Below the pieces are notes generated by a model that searched no databases, was not told where the DNA came from, and saw only the letters and a program-made list of their open reading frames with translations. A DNA stretch of 64,000 bases from Sphingopyxis panaciterrulae. GTDB lineage: Bacteria > Pseudomonadota > Alphaproteobacteria > Sphingomonadales > Sphingomonadaceae. Shown here one piece after another: positions 36,135-46,153 of the stretch. The stretch spans positions 1 to 64,000 of the forward strand of contig NZ_JACIJH010000016.1 of assembly GCF_014199295.1 (NCBI RefSeq), written 5' to 3'. The position numbers and the translations under genes were made by a program. The first letter of the stretch is position 1. Every line of letters begins with the position of its first letter.

Positions 36135-36503
36135 ATGACCAGCTCATCGCCTCGCGTCGCGCGCGACCACAAGCGTATCGCCGTCGATCTCGACGTAATC
36201 GTCAACGGCGTCCTCAATCATGTCGATGGCCGGATCACCGACCTGTCGGAAGGCGGCGCGCGGATCGACGGAGCGAGCCTGCCCGCGCGGTCGCGCTGCG
36301 AGATTCATTATGGCGGGCAGACCATCTATGCGGTGGTCATGTGGTCCGAGTTCGACCGCATGGGGGTGCGCTTTCCCTACGAGTTGAGCCACGGGCCGCT
36401 CCACGCCGCCCTCGAATACGCGCGCGGCGCGGTGCCGACCGCCCCGGCGCAGATCTTCCGCGCGATGCGGCCCGTGGGGTTCGGACGGCGGGGGTTGAGC
36501 TGA
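36135..36503 (+). CDS. PilZ domain protein
   Basis: 122 residues, a single PilZ domain that likely binds cyclic di-GMP. The two binding motifs are present: RDHKR near residue 10 (RxxxR) and DLSEGGARIDG (D/NxSxxG) near 38. GVRFPYEL closes the barrel. No enzyme or receiver domain is attached, so it would act by binding a partner. It stands alone. Confidence 0.88.
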   Translation: MTSSSPRVARDHKRIAVDLDVIVNGVLNHVDGRITDLSEGGARIDGASLPARSRCEIHYGGQTIYAVVMWSEFDRMGVRFPYELSHGPLHAALEYARGAVPTAPAQIFRAMRPVGFGRRGLS

Positions 36504-36584
36504 GGCTTTTGAAGCCCCTCCTCTGAAGAGGAGGGGTGCTTGCTTCATCTTGCCGCGTTCCTCCTTTGTCCCTAGCGTCGGGCC

Positions 36585-39308
36585 ATGACGCCCGATCCGC
36601 TTTCCCTGCCCGCGATCCATGCGAGCCATGTCGGCATCTGGCTGGCCGATGCGAGCGGGCGGGTGCAGCGCGTCGGGCGCGGCGAGGCGATCGCGGCGGT
36701 GGCGGGCACGCCGCACCTGCTGCTCGGCGCGCCGCTGACCGGCGACCGGCTCGGCTATCCCGAGTTGTCGGGGCTCGACCTGCTCGAACTCTTCGCTTTC
36801 CTTTTCCCCGCGCGCTTCGCGGTGCCGACGCCGGCCGGACTCGCCGCGGTGCTGGGCCTGCCGCCGCCGACGGACGAGGACGCCATCGCCGCCTTTCTGC
36901 CGCGCGCCGCCGCGGCGATGCTGGCAAGCCTCGACGATCCGGCGTGGCCCGAGCGCGAGGGCGCGTGGCACAGCCTGCAGGCGCTCGCACGCCAACGCTG
37001 GCCGTGGGCGCCGCTGGTCCAGCCGCGCCTCGATGTCCCCGACCGATCCGACCGCTGGCTGTTCGCGCGCCTGCCCGAATGGGAGGAACAGCCGCCGCGT
37101 CCGCAGCCGCGGCAGGTGATACTCGACGAGGAAGCGGTGACGGCGCGGCTCGACCGGCTGACCGGCGACGGGGCCGAGCGCCGTCCCGGCCAGCGCGACT
37201 ATGCGCGCAGCGCCGCGGCGATCTTCGCGCCGCGCGAGCGCAGGGACGCGCCGCACCTGCTGGTCGCCGAGGCGGGCACCGGGATCGGCAAGACGCTCGG
37301 CTATCTGGCCCCCGCCAAGCAGTGGATCGACGCGGCGGCGGGCAGCATTTGCATTTCGACCTATACCAAGGCGCTGCAACGCCAGCTCGCGCGCGAGACC
37401 GCCCGGCTCTACCCCGACCCCGCCGAGCATCGCGAGAAGGTGGTCGTTCGCAAGGGGCGCGAGAATTACCTCTGCCTGCTCAATCTGGAGGATGCGCTTC
37501 AGGGCGGCTTTTCGGGACGAGCCGCGGTGCTCGCGCAGCTCGTGGCGCGCTGGGCCGCCTATACGCGCGACGGCGACATGATCGGCGGCGACCTGCCCGG
37601 CTGGCTCCCCGCCCTCTTTCGCCGCAACGGCACCACCGCGCTGACCGACCGGCGCGGCGAGTGCATCTATGCCGGCTGTCCGCATTTCCGCAAATGCTTC
37701 ATCGAGCGGTCGGCGCGCGCGGCGGCGCAGGCCGATATCGTCATCGCCAATCACGCGCTGACCATGGTGCAGGCGGCGCGGCCGCGCGACAGCGGCGCAC
37801 CTGCGACGCGGCTGATCTTCGACGAGGGGCATCATCTGTGGGACGCCGCCGACAGCATGTTCGCCGCCGCGCTGACCGGGCAGGAGGCGATCGAGATCCG
37901 CCGCTGGGTGCTGGGGCCGGAGGGCAAGTCGCGCGGTCGCCGCCGCGGGCTATCCGCGCGCCTCGCCGACGTCGCGAGCTATGACGAGGCGGGGGCGCAA
38001 GCAATCGACGCCGCGGTCCGCGCCGCGGGCGAGCTTCCCGGCGACGGCTGGCTCGCCCGACTTGCCGAGAATCAGCCGTGGGGCGCGGTCGAGCAGCTTC
38101 TCGCTGCCGCGCGCGCCATGGTCTACGCGCGCAGCGCCGACCCGAAGAACGCCGACAGCGGCTATGGCCTCGAAACCGAGCTCGCCGATCCCGACCCCGA
38201 GCTTGTCGCCGCAGCGGCGGCGGCGAGCGACGCGATCGAGGCGCTGCTGCGTCCGCTGATGGCGCTCGGCAAGCGGCTCGACGCGCTGGTCGAGGCCCCG
38301 CCCGACTGGCTTGACGGCCAGGCGCGGGCACGCGTCGACGGGGCGCGGCACAGCCTGGGCACCCGCGTCGACACGCTCGGCGGTTGGCTGTCGCTGCTCG
38401 GCCGCATCGGCGGGCCGGCCGATCCCGATTTCGTCGACTGGCTCGCGGTCGACCGCTTCGACGGGCGAGAATATGATGCCGGGCTGCACCGCCACTGGCT
38501 CGACCCCGCGCGCCCGGTCGCCGAGACGGTCTATCGGCCGGCGCAGGGGGTGCTCGTCACCTCGGCCACGCTGCGCAGCAGCAGCGACTGGCACGACGCC
38601 GACATCCGCACCGGCGCGCGCCATATTGAGGGCGGCGTCCGGCATTTCGCCGTCCCCAGCCCGTTCGACTATGCGCGCCAGTCGGAGGTGCTGATCGTCA
38701 CCGACATCGCGCGCGGCGACCTGTCCGCGCTCGCCGGCGCCTACAGCCGACTGATCGAAGCGTCGGGCGGCGGCGCGCTGGGGCTGTTCAGCGCGATCCG
38801 GCGGCTGCGCATCGTCCACGCGCGGATCGCCGACCGGCTCGCGCGGGCCGGGCTGCCGCTCTATGCGCAGCATGTCGACCCGCTCGACACCGGCACGCTC
38901 GTCGATATCTTTCGCGCCGACCCGCATGCGTCGCTGCTCGGCACCGATGCGCTGCGCGACGGAGTCGACGTGCCCGGCGAATCGCTGCGGCTCGTGGTCA
39001 TGGAGGGGGTGCCGTGGCCGCGCCCGACAATTCTCCACGCCGCGCGCCGCGCCGCGCAGGGCGGGTCGCGTTACGACGACATGGTCATCCGCGGCCGCAT
39101 CGGTCAGGCCTTCGGCCGGCTGATCCGACGCGCCGACGATTTCGGCCAGTTCGTGATGCTATCGCCCAGCTTTCCCTCGCGGCTGCTCTCCGCCTTTCCC
39201 GCCGGCACGCCGATCCGCCGCCTGCCGCTCGACGAGGCGGTGAACCATGTCGCCGCCGCCAACGCCGAACGGCGCAAGCGGGCATATGCCGCCTTCCCAC
39301 CGTCATGA
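36585..39308 (+). CDS. DinG/XPD-type iron-sulphur ATP-dependent DNA helicase
   Basis: 907-residue superfamily 2 helicase. Walker A: VAEAGTGIGKTLGYLAP near residue 230; Walker B: LIFDEGHHLWDAA (DEGH box) near 410. Four cysteines for a [4Fe-4S] cluster appear between them: one in NYLCLL (about 297) and three in CIYAGCPHFRKC (about 360, 365, 371). C-terminal motifs include QAFGRLIRRADDFGQFVML. The first ~200 residues resemble no nuclease; the N-terminal exonuclease of some DinG forms is missing. It probably unwinds damaged or structured DNA. Confidence 0.88.
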   Translation: MTPDPLSLPAIHASHVGIWLADASGRVQRVGRGEAIAAVAGTPHLLLGAPLTGDRLGYPELSGLDLLELFAFLFPARFAVPTPAGLAAVLGLPPPTDEDAIAAFLPRAAAAMLASLDDPAWPEREGAWHSLQALARQRWPWAPLVQPRLDVPDRSDRWLFARLPEWEEQPPRPQPRQVILDEEAVTARLDRLTGDGAERRPGQRDYARSAAAIFAPRERRDAPHLLVAEAGTGIGKTLGYLAPAKQWIDAAAGSICISTYTKALQRQLARETARLYPDPAEHREKVVVRKGRENYLCLLNLEDALQGGFSGRAAVLAQLVARWAAYTRDGDMIGGDLPGWLPALFRRNGTTALTDRRGECIYAGCPHFRKCFIERSARAAAQADIVIANHALTMVQAARPRDSGAPATRLIFDEGHHLWDAADSMFAAALTGQEAIEIRRWVLGPEGKSRGRRRGLSARLADVASYDEAGAQAIDAAVRAAGELPGDGWLARLAENQPWGAVEQLLAAARAMVYARSADPKNADSGYGLETELADPDPELVAAAAAASDAIEALLRPLMALGKRLDALVEAPPDWLDGQARARVDGARHSLGTRVDTLGGWLSLLGRIGGPADPDFVDWLAVDRFDGREYDAGLHRHWLDPARPVAETVYRPAQGVLVTSATLRSSSDWHDADIRTGARHIEGGVRHFAVPSPFDYARQSEVLIVTDIARGDLSALAGAYSRLIEASGGGALGLFSAIRRLRIVHARIADRLARAGLPLYAQHVDPLDTGTLVDIFRADPHASLLGTDALRDGVDVPGESLRLVVMEGVPWPRPTILHAARRAAQGGSRYDDMVIRGRIGQAFGRLIRRADDFGQFVMLSPSFPSRLLSAFPAGTPIRRLPLDEAVNHVAAANAERRKRAYAAFPPS

Positions 39309-39362
39309 GTTTCCGGCACAAGGCAAGGTGATTCAGGGACACCGACGCGGTGGGGAGAGATT

Positions 39363-39920
39363 TTGAAGACGCTGACGATCCTGCGCCACGCGAAATCGGG
39401 CTGGGACGCGCCCGTCGAGCGCGACTTCGACCGTCCGATCAATGCGCGGGGGCGGCGCGGCGCCGAACTGATCGGCCAGTATCTGAAGCGCCAGGGGCTG
39501 GCGGTCGACCGCATCGTCGCCTCGCCCGCGGTGCGCGTCGTCGAAACGCTCGACATCTTCCGGCCCGCGGCGGGGCTCGACGACCTCGAACCGCATTGGG
39601 ACCGGCGCATCTACCTCGCCTCGGCGGCGACGCTGCTCGACGTGATCCGCGATGCGGGGCGCGACGCGGAGCACCTGCTGATCGCGGGGCATAATCCGGG
39701 GCTGGAGGATCTGGTGCTGATGCTCGTCCCCGAGGGCGCCCCCGAAGACCTTGGCGATCGCCTGCGCGCCGATGTCGAGGAAAAGCTGCCGACCGCGGCG
39801 CTGGCGCGGCTCGACCTCGATATCGACGACTGGCGCGCGGTGGACGCGGGCCACGCCCGCCTCGCCGCCTTCATCCGCCCGCGCGACCTCGATCCCGCGC
39901 TGTCGCCGGGGACGGATTAG
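39363..39920 (+). CDS. SixA-like histidine phosphatase
   Basis: 185 residues of the phosphoglycerate-mutase-like phosphatase family. The catalytic RHG motif reads LTILRHAKSGW near the start, and the second histidine is in LLIAGHNPGLEDL. It begins with TTG at 39363 after GGGGAGAGAT; no ATG is in place. Relatives remove phosphate from histidine phosphotransfer proteins; the target here is unknown. A palindromic repeat separates it from the convergent merR gene. Confidence 0.88.
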   Translation: MKTLTILRHAKSGWDAPVERDFDRPINARGRRGAELIGQYLKRQGLAVDRIVASPAVRVVETLDIFRPAAGLDDLEPHWDRRIYLASAATLLDVIRDAGRDAEHLLIAGHNPGLEDLVLMLVPEGAPEDLGDRLRADVEEKLPTAALARLDLDIDDWRAVDAGHARLAAFIRPRDLDPALSPGTD

Positions 39921-39942
39921 AGGCTGTCCCGTTCAGACTGAA

Positions 39943-40011
39943 CCGTAGCCCTGAGCCTGTCGAAGGGCGTCTATCGACGAGAAGCGCCCTTCGACAGGCT
40001 CAGGACTACGG
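39943..40011. repeat. Palindromic repeat, family A variant
   Basis: CGTAGCCCTGAGCCTGTCGA and TCGACAGGCTCAGGACTACG form long facing arms with an AAGGGCG/CGCCCTT centre. It sits between convergent genes and could end transcription from both sides. Confidence 0.75.
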
Positions 40012-40024
40012 AGATGACAGATAG

Positions 40025-40402
40025 TCAGGCCCGGTCGAGCGCAGTCGCGAGGCGCTGGCGCAATGCGACGAGCGCCTGCAGCGGAACACCATTAGAGGAC
40101 GCCGGAACCGGCGGCGACGCGGTGTCGAGCGGGGCGCGCTCGCCCTGCCCCGCCAGCGCCTTGCGCGCGCCCTCGACGGTGAAGCCCTCGACGTGCAGCA
40201 GATGGTGGATGCGGGTCGCGAGCGCGACGTCCTCGGGCCGGTAATAGCGGCGGCGGCCCGAGCGCTGCAGCGGCTTGAGCTGCGGAAAGCGCGTTTCCCA
40301 ATAGCGCAGCACATGGGTCGGCACCCCGATGCGCTCGGCAAGCTCGCCGATGGCGAGCATCGCGCCCGCCATCTTGCCTTCCGCCTCGCTATGATCGGAC
40401 AT
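40025..40402 (-). CDS. MerR-family transcriptional regulator
   Basis: 125 residues. The winged helix-turn-helix is at residues about 15-85: [40 protein letters not shown] and [20 protein letters not shown]. The effector domain is short and lacks metal-binding cysteines. It follows ihfA by 14 bases, the conserved order plsX-fabH-ihfA-merR of alphaproteobacteria. The signal it senses is unknown. Confidence 0.9.
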   Translation of the reverse strand: MSDHSEAEGKMAGAMLAIGELAERIGVPTHVLRYWETRFPQLKPLQRSGRRRYYRPEDVALATRIHHLLHVEGFTVEGARKALAGQGERAPLDTASPPVPASSNGVPLQALVALRQRLATALDRA

Positions 40403-40416
40403 GCCCCGGTCCCGGA

Positions 40417-40710
40417 TCAGCCGCCCGCGACGCGGCTACGCATCGTCTGGCTGGCACGAAAGGTCATCACGCGACGCGGCAGGATGGGCACCTCGACGCC
40501 CGTCTTGGGATTGCGGCCGATGCGCTGCGCCTTGTCGCGCAGCACGAAGGTGCCGAAGCCCGAAATCTTCACATTCTGCCCGCCCGCGAGCGCGTCCGAC
40601 ATGTGCGAGAGGATCGATTCGACGATCGTCGCCGATTCGTTGCGCGACAGCCCGATCTGCTGGTTGATCCGCGCCGCGATATCGGCCCTGGTAAGCGTTC
40701 CTGCAGTCAT
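40417..40710 (-). CDS. ihfA: Integration host factor alpha subunit
   Basis: 97-residue DNA-bending protein of the HU/IHF family. [20 protein letters not shown] starts the helical part; [21 protein letters not shown] covers the beta arm base and the Pro-containing tip region. ATG 40710 (MTAGTLTR) is chosen; the open frame extends 35 codons further but without family similarity. It lies between fabH and merR on the same strand. Confidence 0.93.
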   Translation of the reverse strand: MTAGTLTRADIAARINQQIGLSRNESATIVESILSHMSDALAGGQNVKISGFGTFVLRDKAQRIGRNPKTGVEVPILPRRVMTFRASQTMRSRVAGG

Positions 40711-40869
40711 TGTTTTCCTTCCCCTCCTGAAGCGACAGCCGAAGCCGGTTCCCGGAAGGCCCCCACCGTCACGAGTCCCGAACCTTTTTGTAACAAAAGC
40801 GAAGAAATCCGCCAAACTGAAACGGATGGATGGAGAAGTTGACGCGACGAGTGCAGCCCGGCGGCCAGA

Positions 40870-41835
40870 TCAGACCCGCAGCACCGCCGCGCCCCAGGTG
40901 AAACCGCCGCCCATCGCTTCGAGCACGACGAGGTCACCCCGCTTGATACGCCCGTCGCGCACCGCGAGGTCGAGGGCCAGCGGGACCGACGCTGCTGAGG
41001 TATTGGCGTGCTGATCAACGGTCAGCACCACGCGTTCGGCGGGCAGGCCCAGCTTCTTCGCGGTCGCGTCGATGATGCGCTTGTTCGCCTGGTGCGGGAC
41101 GATCCAGTCGATCGCGTCGGCCGGCAGCCCGACGTCGGCCATCACCTCACCGAGCACCGAGGCGAGATTGGTCACCGCGTGGCGAAACACTTCGCGTCCC
41201 TGCATCCGGACATGACCGACGGTTCCGGTCGTCGACGGACCGCCGTCCACATAGAGCATGTCGCAATATTGCCCCTCGGCGTGGAGCCGGGTCGCAAGGA
41301 TGCCGCGGTCGTCCCCAACCTCCTCAGCCGACAGCACCACGGCGCCGGCGCCGTCGCCGAACAGCACACAGGTCGCGCGGTCTTCCCAGTCGAGGATACG
41401 ACTGAAGGTCTCGCTGCCGATCACCAGCGCGTGGTTCGCCGCGCCGGTGCGCAGCATCGAATCGGCAACCGAAAGGGCATAGAGGAAGCCCGAACACACC
41501 GCGGCGACGTCGAAGGCGATACAGTCGGGTGCCCCGAGCATCGCCTGGATCTTGGTCGCGGTCGCGGGGAAGGTGTTGTCGGGGGTCGCGGTCGCGACGA
41601 TGATGAGGCCGATGTCGGCGGCATCGAGCCCCGCGGCCTTCAGCGCTTCGCGCGCCGCGTCGGCACCGAGCGTGCCGGTCGTCTCGTCGGGCTCTGCGAT
41701 GTGGCGAAAACGGATGCCGGTGCGCTCGACGATCCATTCGTCGCTGGTGTCGACGCGCTTCGCGAGTTCGTCGTTCGACACGCGCGTGCGCGGCAGCGCC
41801 GAGCCGGTGCCCTTCAGGATCGCGCGACGCGTCAT
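40870..41835 (-). CDS. fabH: 3-oxoacyl-ACP synthase III
   Basis: 321 residues; the condensing enzyme that starts fatty-acid chains from acetyl-CoA and malonyl-ACP. The active Cys lies in [13 protein letters not shown]; the His and Asn partners are in [12 protein letters not shown] and [14 protein letters not shown]. The start ATG overlaps the plsX stop by four bases (ATGA), so they are translationally coupled. Confidence 0.96.
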   Translation of the reverse strand: MTRRAILKGTGSALPRTRVSNDELAKRVDTSDEWIVERTGIRFRHIAEPDETTGTLGADAAREALKAAGLDAADIGLIIVATATPDNTFPATATKIQAMLGAPDCIAFDVAAVCSGFLYALSVADSMLRTGAANHALVIGSETFSRILDWEDRATCVLFGDGAGAVVLSAEEVGDDRGILATRLHAEGQYCDMLYVDGGPSTTGTVGHVRMQGREVFRHAVTNLASVLGEVMADVGLPADAIDWIVPHQANKRIIDATAKKLGLPAERVVLTVDQHANTSAASVPLALDLAVRDGRIKRGDLVVLEAMGGGFTWGAAVLRV

Positions 41836-42866
41836 GCCGCGCTGTCCCGGCGAAAATTGGCAAGATCCTCAGTCACCTGACGCGTGATATCCTTTTCGAT
41901 CAGTTCGGCACACAGATGGACGGCATTGGCGACGCCCTTCGCGTCGGCGCTGCCGTGGCTCTTGAGCACGACGCCGTTGAGGCCGAGGAACACCGCGCCG
42001 TTATGATTGTTCGGATCGAGATGGTGGCGCAGCAATTCGGTCGCCGGGCGCGAGATCAGGAAACCGATCTTCGAGCGCGTCGACGAGGTGAAGGCGCGGC
42101 GCAACAGGTCGGTGACGAAGCGCGCCGTCCCCTCCATGGTCTTGAGCGCGATATTGCCCGAAAAGCCATCGTGGACGATGACGTCGACGTGACCGCGCGA
42201 CAGCTTGTCGCCCTCGACGAAGCCGGTGAATTCCATCGGCAGATGTCCGGCGCCGCGCAGCATCGCCGCGGCGTCACGAATCTCGTCGGTGCCCTTCAAT
42301 TCCTCGGTGCCGATATTGAGCAGCGCGACGCGCGGCCGCTCCAGCCCCATGGCGGTGCGCGCATAGGCGGCGCCCATGACCGCGAACTGGACGAGGTTGG
42401 TCGCATCGCAATCGGTGTTGGCGCCCAGATCGAGCATCACGACATCATTGTCGCCGAGCGACGGAAGCAGCGCCGCGAGCGCCGGCCGGTCGATCCCCGG
42501 CATCGTGCGCAGTGCCAGCTTCGCCATCGCCATCAGCGCGCCGGTGTTGCCTGCCGAGACGGCGCCGCCGGCGTCGCCGCGCTTCACCGCGTCGATCGCG
42601 AGCCCCATCGAGCTGCCGCGCCCGTTGCGGAGCGCCTGGCTGGGCTTGTCCTCGCCCGACACGACCTTGTCGGTGTGGACGATTTCCGACGCCGCGCGCA
42701 GGTTCGGATGGTTGTCGAGCGCGGTCTTGATCCGCGTCTCGTCGCCGACGAGCAGAAAGCGGAGGCCGTCGTGCTGATGACGCGCCATCGCGGCGCCCGC
42801 GCACATCACGCGCACGCCGACGTCACCGCCCATCGCATCGATTGCGATTCGCGGTGTCAGGCTCAT
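41832..42866 (-). CDS. plsX: Phosphate acyltransferase PlsX
   Basis: 344 residues; makes acyl-phosphate from acyl-ACP for phospholipid synthesis. Family blocks: [42 protein letters not shown], and [18 protein letters not shown]. It follows rpmF by 22 bases and leads fabH by overlap, a conserved lipid-ribosome operon. Confidence 0.97.
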   Translation of the reverse strand: MSLTPRIAIDAMGGDVGVRVMCAGAAMARHQHDGLRFLLVGDETRIKTALDNHPNLRAASEIVHTDKVVSGEDKPSQALRNGRGSSMGLAIDAVKRGDAGGAVSAGNTGALMAMAKLALRTMPGIDRPALAALLPSLGDNDVVMLDLGANTDCDATNLVQFAVMGAAYARTAMGLERPRVALLNIGTEELKGTDEIRDAAAMLRGAGHLPMEFTGFVEGDKLSRGHVDVIVHDGFSGNIALKTMEGTARFVTDLLRRAFTSSTRSKIGFLISRPATELLRHHLDPNNHNGAVFLGLNGVVLKSHGSADAKGVANAVHLCAELIEKDITRQVTEDLANFRRDSAA

Positions 42867-42888
42867 CTGGACGCCCTCCGGCTAAATA

Positions 42889-43065
42889 TCAGGCGACCGA
42901 CACCACTTCGCGGCCATTGTAGTGGCCACAGGCGTTGCAGAGGTTGTGCGGGCGCTTGAGCTCACCGCAGTTCGGGCATTCCTGATAGGCTTCGACCTTC
43001 AGGCTGTCGTGGCTGCGACGCATGCCGCGCTTCGAGGGCGAGGTTTTTCGCTTGGGGACGGCCAT
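42889..43065 (-). CDS. rpmF: 50S ribosomal protein L32
   Basis: 58 residues, reading [20 protein letters not shown] at the start. It is the zinc-ribbon form: CPNC and CNAC pairs (Cys30, Cys33, Cys43, Cys46) are kept. The ATG at 43065 follows GCAGGAAATATC. First gene of the rpmF-plsX-fabH-ihfA-merR run. Confidence 0.97.
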   Translation of the reverse strand: MAVPKRKTSPSKRGMRRSHDSLKVEAYQECPNCGELKRPHNLCNACGHYNGREVVSVA

Positions 43066-43523
43066 GATATTTCCTGCATTCTCAAAAAGTTCAATCGAAT
43101 CGGCGAACCCGGATTTGTCGCCTTCCCCTGTGTCGGAAAACGACTGGCCCGCCCGCCGCGCCGAAGGCTGCCCCGCTTGGGATATGCGGGAAAATCTTCC
43201 GCCGGAAGGTGCCTCAACGCCTGATGGTGTCGGGTGCCGGATCGGGCGCGGCTATAGCGTTTTTGCCCGCAAAGGCAAGCCCCCGAGCGATGCGAGGGGC
43301 GACGCGGTTTGGCCTTGGAAATCGCGCCACCCTCCTCTTCAACCCGGACTCGATCCGGGGCCCCGCTTTTCGACGTTGCCGAGCGGAGCCCCCGAACGAG
43401 TCCGAAGTGACAATGCAGACCGATTCAGGCGCCGTTTCCAATCTCGCCGCCGCAATGCTTGCCCGCCACGCCCGACAATGCCACATCGACGGAACAGCCG
43501 CAGGGCGAAGCAGGGGAAAGACG
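43066..43523. other. Intergenic region with a worn family B repeat
   Basis: 458 bases between divergent rpmF and the MAPEG gene. At 43347-43410 there is a degenerate family B palindrome (CCCGGACTCGATCCGGGG and a damaged inverse arm). No gene or tRNA is seen elsewhere in it. The rpmF promoter should lie near 43100. Confidence 0.5.
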
Positions 43524-43964
43524 ATGATGATGTTGCCGATCAGCCTGACGATCGCCGCGGGGGCGGCGCTGCTCAACATCTGGCTTGCGATGCGGGTCTC
43601 GCGCGCGCGCCGGCAGGAAGAGGTCTGGGTCGGCGACGGCGGCAACGAACGGGTGATCCGCCGGATGCGCGCGCACAGCAATTTCATCGAGAATACGGCG
43701 CTGGTGCTGATCCTGCTCGTTCTCGTCGAGCTGGGTCTGGGGTCGTCGATCTGGCTGTGGAGCGCGGGCGCGTTCTATCTGGTCGGCCGCATCCTCCACG
43801 CGATCGGCATGGACGGGATGATGTGGGGCCGGATGGCCGGCGCGATCATCACCATGCTGACCCAGCTCGGCCTGGCGATCACGGCCCTCACCGCGGTCTA
43901 TACGACCCCGACGGGGATCGTCGCGACCGAAGTGCAGGAAACCGAGGTCGTCGCGCCGAACTGA
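43524..43964 (+). CDS. MAPEG-family membrane protein
   Basis: 146 residues, four hydrophobic helices. The family block ERVIRRMRAHSNFIENTALV is clear (Arg and Asn-Phe-x-Glu glutathione-type contacts), with helices LPISLTIAAGAALLNIWLAM and AIITMLTQLGLAITALTAV around it. Three ATG codons in a row begin at 43524 after GGGGAAAG. Members are glutathione transferase or peroxidase-like; activity here is not shown. Confidence 0.88.
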   Translation: MMMLPISLTIAAGAALLNIWLAMRVSRARRQEEVWVGDGGNERVIRRMRAHSNFIENTALVLILLVLVELGLGSSIWLWSAGAFYLVGRILHAIGMDGMMWGRMAGAIITMLTQLGLAITALTAVYTTPTGIVATEVQETEVVAPN

Positions 43965-43966
43965 GT

Positions 43967-44632
43967 TCAGTCGGCGAGCGCCGCGTCGCCGACGAAGGGA
44001 TTCGTCCGCCGTTCGTGCGCGAAATTGCTGTGCGGGCCGTGGCCGGGCAGGAAGACGGTGTCGCCGCCGAGCGGCCACAGCTTCCGCGTGATCGAATCGA
44101 GCAACTGCCGGTGGTCGCCGCGCGGAAAGTCCGTGCGGCCGATCGAACCCTGGAACAGCACGTCGCCGACGATCGCCAGCTTCGACGGCGGGTGGTGGAA
44201 GACGACATGGCCCGGCGTGTGCCCCGGACAATGGATGACATCGAGGGTCAGGTGGCCGACCGTCACCGTATCGCCGTCGTTCAGCCAGCGGTCGGGCTCG
44301 AAAGGCTCGCCGCTCATCCCGAAGCGGGCACCGTCCTCGCCCAGCCGCTCGATCCAGAAACGGTCGTCCTCGTGCGGCCCCTCGATCGGCACGCCAAGCT
44401 CCTTCGCGAGCACGCCCGCCTGCCCGCAATGGTCCATATGGCCGTGGGTGACGAGGATCTTCTCGACCGCCACTCCCGTCTGCTTCACCGCATCCTTGAG
44501 CTTGTCGAGGTCGCCGCCGGGATCGACGAAGGCCGCCTTGTTGGTCTCGGTGCACCAGAGCAGGGTGCAATTCTGCTGGAATGCGGTGACGGGCACGACG
44601 GCGGCGCGAAGCGGCGGATTGGGAGCGTTCAT
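43967..44632 (-). CDS. MBL-fold metallo-hydrolase, glyoxalase II-like
   Basis: 221 residues. The zinc motif THGHMDHCGQ (HxHxDH) is followed by HCPGHTPGHV, a metal Asp in AIVGDVLFQGSIGRTDFPRG, and the last His in FLPGHGPHSNF. The layout is that of hydroxyacylglutathione hydrolase-like proteins, shorter than classic GloB and without its C-terminal helical domain. It ends two bases from the convergent MAPEG gene. Substrate unknown, likely a thioester. Confidence 0.88.
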   Translation of the reverse strand: MNAPNPPLRAAVVPVTAFQQNCTLLWCTETNKAAFVDPGGDLDKLKDAVKQTGVAVEKILVTHGHMDHCGQAGVLAKELGVPIEGPHEDDRFWIERLGEDGARFGMSGEPFEPDRWLNDGDTVTVGHLTLDVIHCPGHTPGHVVFHHPPSKLAIVGDVLFQGSIGRTDFPRGDHRQLLDSITRKLWPLGGDTVFLPGHGPHSNFAHERRTNPFVGDAALAD

Positions 44633-44916
44633 GGCCGGTGATGTGGGGAAAAGTGGCGGGGATGGCAAGGGCGGGACGTCATCGCCTGCCCCGGTCGCCA
44701 GATCGGACCGAAGGGTGGGAACGGCCGAAGGCGGCCGATTGCAGCCATAGCCGACGGGACCCCCGACGAAAGCCGGGGATCGCCAAGCGACCGTCATCCA
44801 CGACGTGCGCCCTCTCTTCCATCGGAAGGCGACGATCGGCATTTGATACCTTCGTCATTCCCGCGAAAGCGGGAATCCAGAGCGTGCGTATGCGGACTCC
44901 ACCCCAAGGCCGCCTT
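44633..44916. other. Intergenic stretch with a short inverted repeat
   Basis: 284 bases without a gene. CATTCCCGCGAAAGCGGGAATC at 44854-44876 is a compact palindrome known as a frequent intergenic motif in such genomes. Nothing else is recognised. Confidence 0.45.
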
Positions 44917-45474
44917 TCACCGCAGCGTCATCGTGTCGCCTTCGACATTCACCGTGTCGAGCCGCGCGAGATAGCTCTGACCGAGCAGCGAGACGCCCAT
45001 GTCGGCGTCGAGCACCGCCGCCGCGACGCCGCGCACCGCGATGCCGCCGACGTCGACGCTGTCGAGCATCACCGGGCGCACCGGCACCACACCGCCCGCG
45101 GTCGCCGCGCTTCCCGCGACCGGCAACGCGTCGACGTCGATCCCCGCCGCCTCGGCATCGCGCCGCGTCAATGCGATGATCGACGCGCCGCTGTCGACCA
45201 GCATCCGCATCGGCTGGCCGTTGATCTCTGCCTCGGCATAGAAATGCGAATCCCCGGCGCGGTCGAGGCGCACATCGCCCGATGCGCCGGTGGCGGACGG
45301 CGCCGACGACCAGCCGCCCTTCTGCCGCGGCCGAGTGGTCCAGTTGCTGTTCGCATCGGCGGCGGCGGCAACGACTTCGGTCTCGCGCGCATCCCTGGTG
45401 CGGCTGGCGATGCTCGCCATGCCGATCGATGCGACCGCGATCACCGCGGCCATGCCCAGGATGCGCCCCAACAT
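44917..45474 (-). CDS. Retropepsin-like aspartic protease, membrane anchored
   Basis: 185 residues. One N-terminal hydrophobic helix (ILGMAAVIAVASIGMASIA) anchors it with the domain outside. The single-lobed aspartic protease core has MLVDSGASIIALTRRDAEAA with the catalytic Asp-Ser-Gly and the closing LLGQSYLARLDTV. This is the bacterial clan AA family (TIGR02281-like), which must dimerise to be active. ATG 45474 begins the anchor. Substrates unknown. Confidence 0.85.
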   Translation of the reverse strand: MLGRILGMAAVIAVASIGMASIASRTRDARETEVVAAAADANSNWTTRPRQKGGWSSAPSATGASGDVRLDRAGDSHFYAEAEINGQPMRMLVDSGASIIALTRRDAEAAGIDVDALPVAGSAATAGGVVPVRPVMLDSVDVGGIAVRGVAAAVLDADMGVSLLGQSYLARLDTVNVEGDTMTLR

Positions 45475-45509
45475 GACGTTCGATATCGCAGACTCTGGTT
45501 GAGGAATGA

Positions 45510-46121
45510 TTAGGGCCGGGGGGTCTCGACGAAGGCGCGCCAGCGCGGCGTCCCCTCGCGCACCGAATAGACGATGCGCGCGCAGGCATAGGGGCGGCGC
45601 GGCGCATTGTCGGCCTCGACGGCGATGCGCGGCCAGCGGGGCGCGGTCGCGGCCGACCAGCAGACGAGCGCCTCCGCCTCGGGCCGCGCCGCGATGCCGG
45701 CGCGCTCGGCGGGCGAATAGGTCGCGGGTACCTGCCAGCCCATGATCCGCCGCGCGACCGGGCCGTCGGCGGCGGCAAGCGGTGCGAAGACGCCGCAACG
45801 GTCGGCGAGCAGCGCCGCAACCGCCCCGCGCTCGCCCGCGCCAAGCCACCGGCCGCCGAGCAGCGGCTGCCAGCGCGCCGGATCGCGCGATTGCAGCGCC
45901 GGAAACAGCGTATCGGCCGCCGCCTCGAACCCCACGCGCCACGGCGAATCGGCCGCCAGCTCGGCGAGCGGGGTCGGCGCCAGCGGCTCGGCTTCGCTGC
46001 CGGGTACGATCGGCTGGCTGTTCGCAGGTTCGACGGCTGGCACGGGTGCGTCGCAGGCCGCCTGCGCCGGAACGGCACACGCCGCGGCAACCGCGAAGGC
46101 CAGAGTCGCAAGGATGCGCAT
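45510..46121 (-). CDS. Exported protein of unknown function
   Basis: 203 residues with a clear signal peptide (RILATLAFAVAAACAVPAQA). The mature part has five cysteines at wide spacing, including ACDAP right at the start and DRCGVF, so disulphides in the periplasm are likely. Another ATG at 46157 would overlap the ygfZ stop as ATGA but would add 12 polar residues before the signal; 46121 is preferred. No family recognised. It lies between ygfZ and the aspartic protease on the same strand. Confidence 0.7.
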   Translation of the reverse strand: MRILATLAFAVAAACAVPAQAACDAPVPAVEPANSQPIVPGSEAEPLAPTPLAELAADSPWRVGFEAAADTLFPALQSRDPARWQPLLGGRWLGAGERGAVAALLADRCGVFAPLAAADGPVARRIMGWQVPATYSPAERAGIAARPEAEALVCWSAATAPRWPRIAVEADNAPRRPYACARIVYSVREGTPRWRAFVETPRP

Positions 46122-46153
46122 GGCGGTCAGCCTATCATGCCCGCCTGCATCGG

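Noticed and set aside
36144..37835. 563-codon frame opposite the PilZ and helicase genes
   Set aside because: It spans two real genes in antisense and has an Arg-rich composition without domains.
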